Shown piece by piece: positions 5,054-5,574 of a stretch of 5,574 bases of DNA (position 1 is its first letter; every line of letters begins with the position of its first letter). The notes under the pieces are model-generated. The model was not told where the DNA came from. It did not search any database and saw only the letters and a program-made list of their open reading frames with translations. Position numbers and translations under genes: made by a program. The DNA is from an uncultured archaeon (lineage in GTDB: Archaea; Thermoproteota; Nitrososphaeria; Conexivisphaerales; CALBHZ01), in the NCBI GenBank assembly GCA_937892815.1, contig CALBHZ010000128.1, forward strand, positions 1-5,574, read 5' to 3'.

Positions 5054-5574
5054 ATGAACAGGCTCGTAAAGCTAAGGTTTAACATAGTACCTGCTGAGGA
5101 CATAATAATTCCCCCGTTCTCCTCCAAGGTTTCTAAGACCATCTTAATTAGGGTAATTCCGGAACTCGAAAGCCTTTTTAACGAGAAGGAGGCGGTTAAG
5201 CCTATAGTAACCTCTCCTATCTTCAGGGAAGGTAAGCCTCTAGTTAAATATAAGGATGGGGAAGATAAGCCTTTAGCCCTATTTTCAAACACACCTTATT
5301 ACTTTGAAACTACATTAATAGGGGATCTAACATTTAAGCTAACCGATATACTAACTAACCTAATCGACAGAAAGGTGGAGGTATACAACGGTAAAATACG
5401 CATAGCGGACGTCCAAGTCGAAGTCAAATCGTTTGATCAATTATCGTTTCCGAGCTCAAGCTATGTCAGGTTCGACTTCCTGACTCCTATTTTGCTAACC
5501 CTTCCCCTATCTAAAGAGAAGTACGGATACGTTAGACATTTCCTCTTCCCCCATCCTTACCTAATGTTCTACAG
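5054..5574 (+). CDS. cas6: Cas6-family CRISPR RNA endoribonuclease, N-terminal 173 residues (3' truncated by window)
   Basis: The frame is open from the ATG to the window end. Cas6 cuts the long CRISPR transcript within each repeat to make guide RNAs for Cascade or type III complexes. The N-terminus resembles Sulfolobus Cas6 in order and spacing: a first strand KLRFNIVPAED at 6-16 (Sulfolobus reads KIGYNVIPLQD at the same offset from Met), then PPFSSKVSKTIL at 20-31 matching the P.PSSKVLK block, IPEL at 35-38, KPIVTSPIF at 49-57, an FETTLIGD-like strand around 84-91, and VRFDFLTPILL at 138-148, matching the VRFVSPTLL strand that precedes the second ferredoxin-like domain. The Gly-rich RNA-binding loop and probable C-terminal basic residues lie beyond the window, so catalytic type cannot be judged. 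A typical Cas6 is 240-300 residues, so about a third is missing. The 113-residue open frame antisense to it (4951-5292) is a shadow. No repeats or other cas genes are inside the window. Confidence 0.85.
   Translation, partial: MNRLVKLRFNIVPAEDIIIPPFSSKVSKTILIRVIPELESLFNEKEAVKPIVTSPIFREGKPLVKYKDGEDKPLALFSNTPYYFETTLIGDLTFKLTDILTNLIDRKVEVYNGKIRIADVQVEVKSFDQLSFPSSSYVRFDFLTPILLTLPLSKEKYGYVRHFLFPHPYLMFY

Noticed and set aside
4951..5292. 113-residue open frame on the - strand
   Set aside because: It lies antisense to the Cas6 coding region, whose frame is open to the window end and matches Cas6 motifs. This is a shadow frame.
5054..5574. CRISPR repeat array near cas6
   Set aside because: No spaced direct repeats of 24-37 bases were seen in any part of the window, so no array is called.

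Overview
The window looks like a thermophilic archaeal chromosome segment, probably a TACK-lineage (Thermoproteota-like) organism; that lineage is an inference. The evidence is a PAC2-family proteasome-assembly-chaperone homologue, a Sulfolobus-like Cas6 start, many AGG/AGA and ATA codons, and archaeal TATA boxes centred about 27 bases upstream of several start codons, the spacing expected for leaderless or near-leaderless mRNAs. T-runs sit at the gene ends. I see no rRNA, tRNA, insertion sequence or CRISPR array.

Layout, left to right. (1) 3-482 (+) is the C-terminal part of a ThiF/MoeB/HesA E1-like adenylyltransferase cut by the window edge. (2) 521-2080 (-) is a 519-residue protein with an alkaline-phosphatase-superfamily phosphodiesterase/nucleotide pyrophosphatase domain followed by an HD-family phosphohydrolase domain. 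It converges on gene 1 across a short A/T-rich terminator region. (3) 2151-2942 (+) is a polytopic membrane protein of the YhfC type with altered protease motifs, divergent from gene 2. (4) 2926-3633 (-) is a UlaG-like metallo-beta-lactamase-fold hydrolase that overlaps the end of gene 3 tail to tail by 17 bases. (5) 3736-4479 (+) is a PAC2-family protein. (6) 4493-4945 (-) is a small, helical, unrecognised protein. (7) 5054-5574 (+) is the N-terminal 173 residues of a Cas6 CRISPR-RNA endoribonuclease that runs off the right edge.

The genes alternate strand at every step (+ - + - + - +), so each is probably its own transcription unit and no operon is visible. Functional links between neighbours are therefore weak. 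The points most worth following are the phosphodiesterase-HD fusion, which combines two phosphohydrolase folds both known elsewhere in cyclic-dinucleotide breakdown, and the Cas6 gene at the right edge with an unknown helical protein divergent from it, which suggests a CRISPR-Cas locus starts or continues beyond base 5574. All spaces between genes are short (at most 108 bases), so there is no long gene-free stretch.
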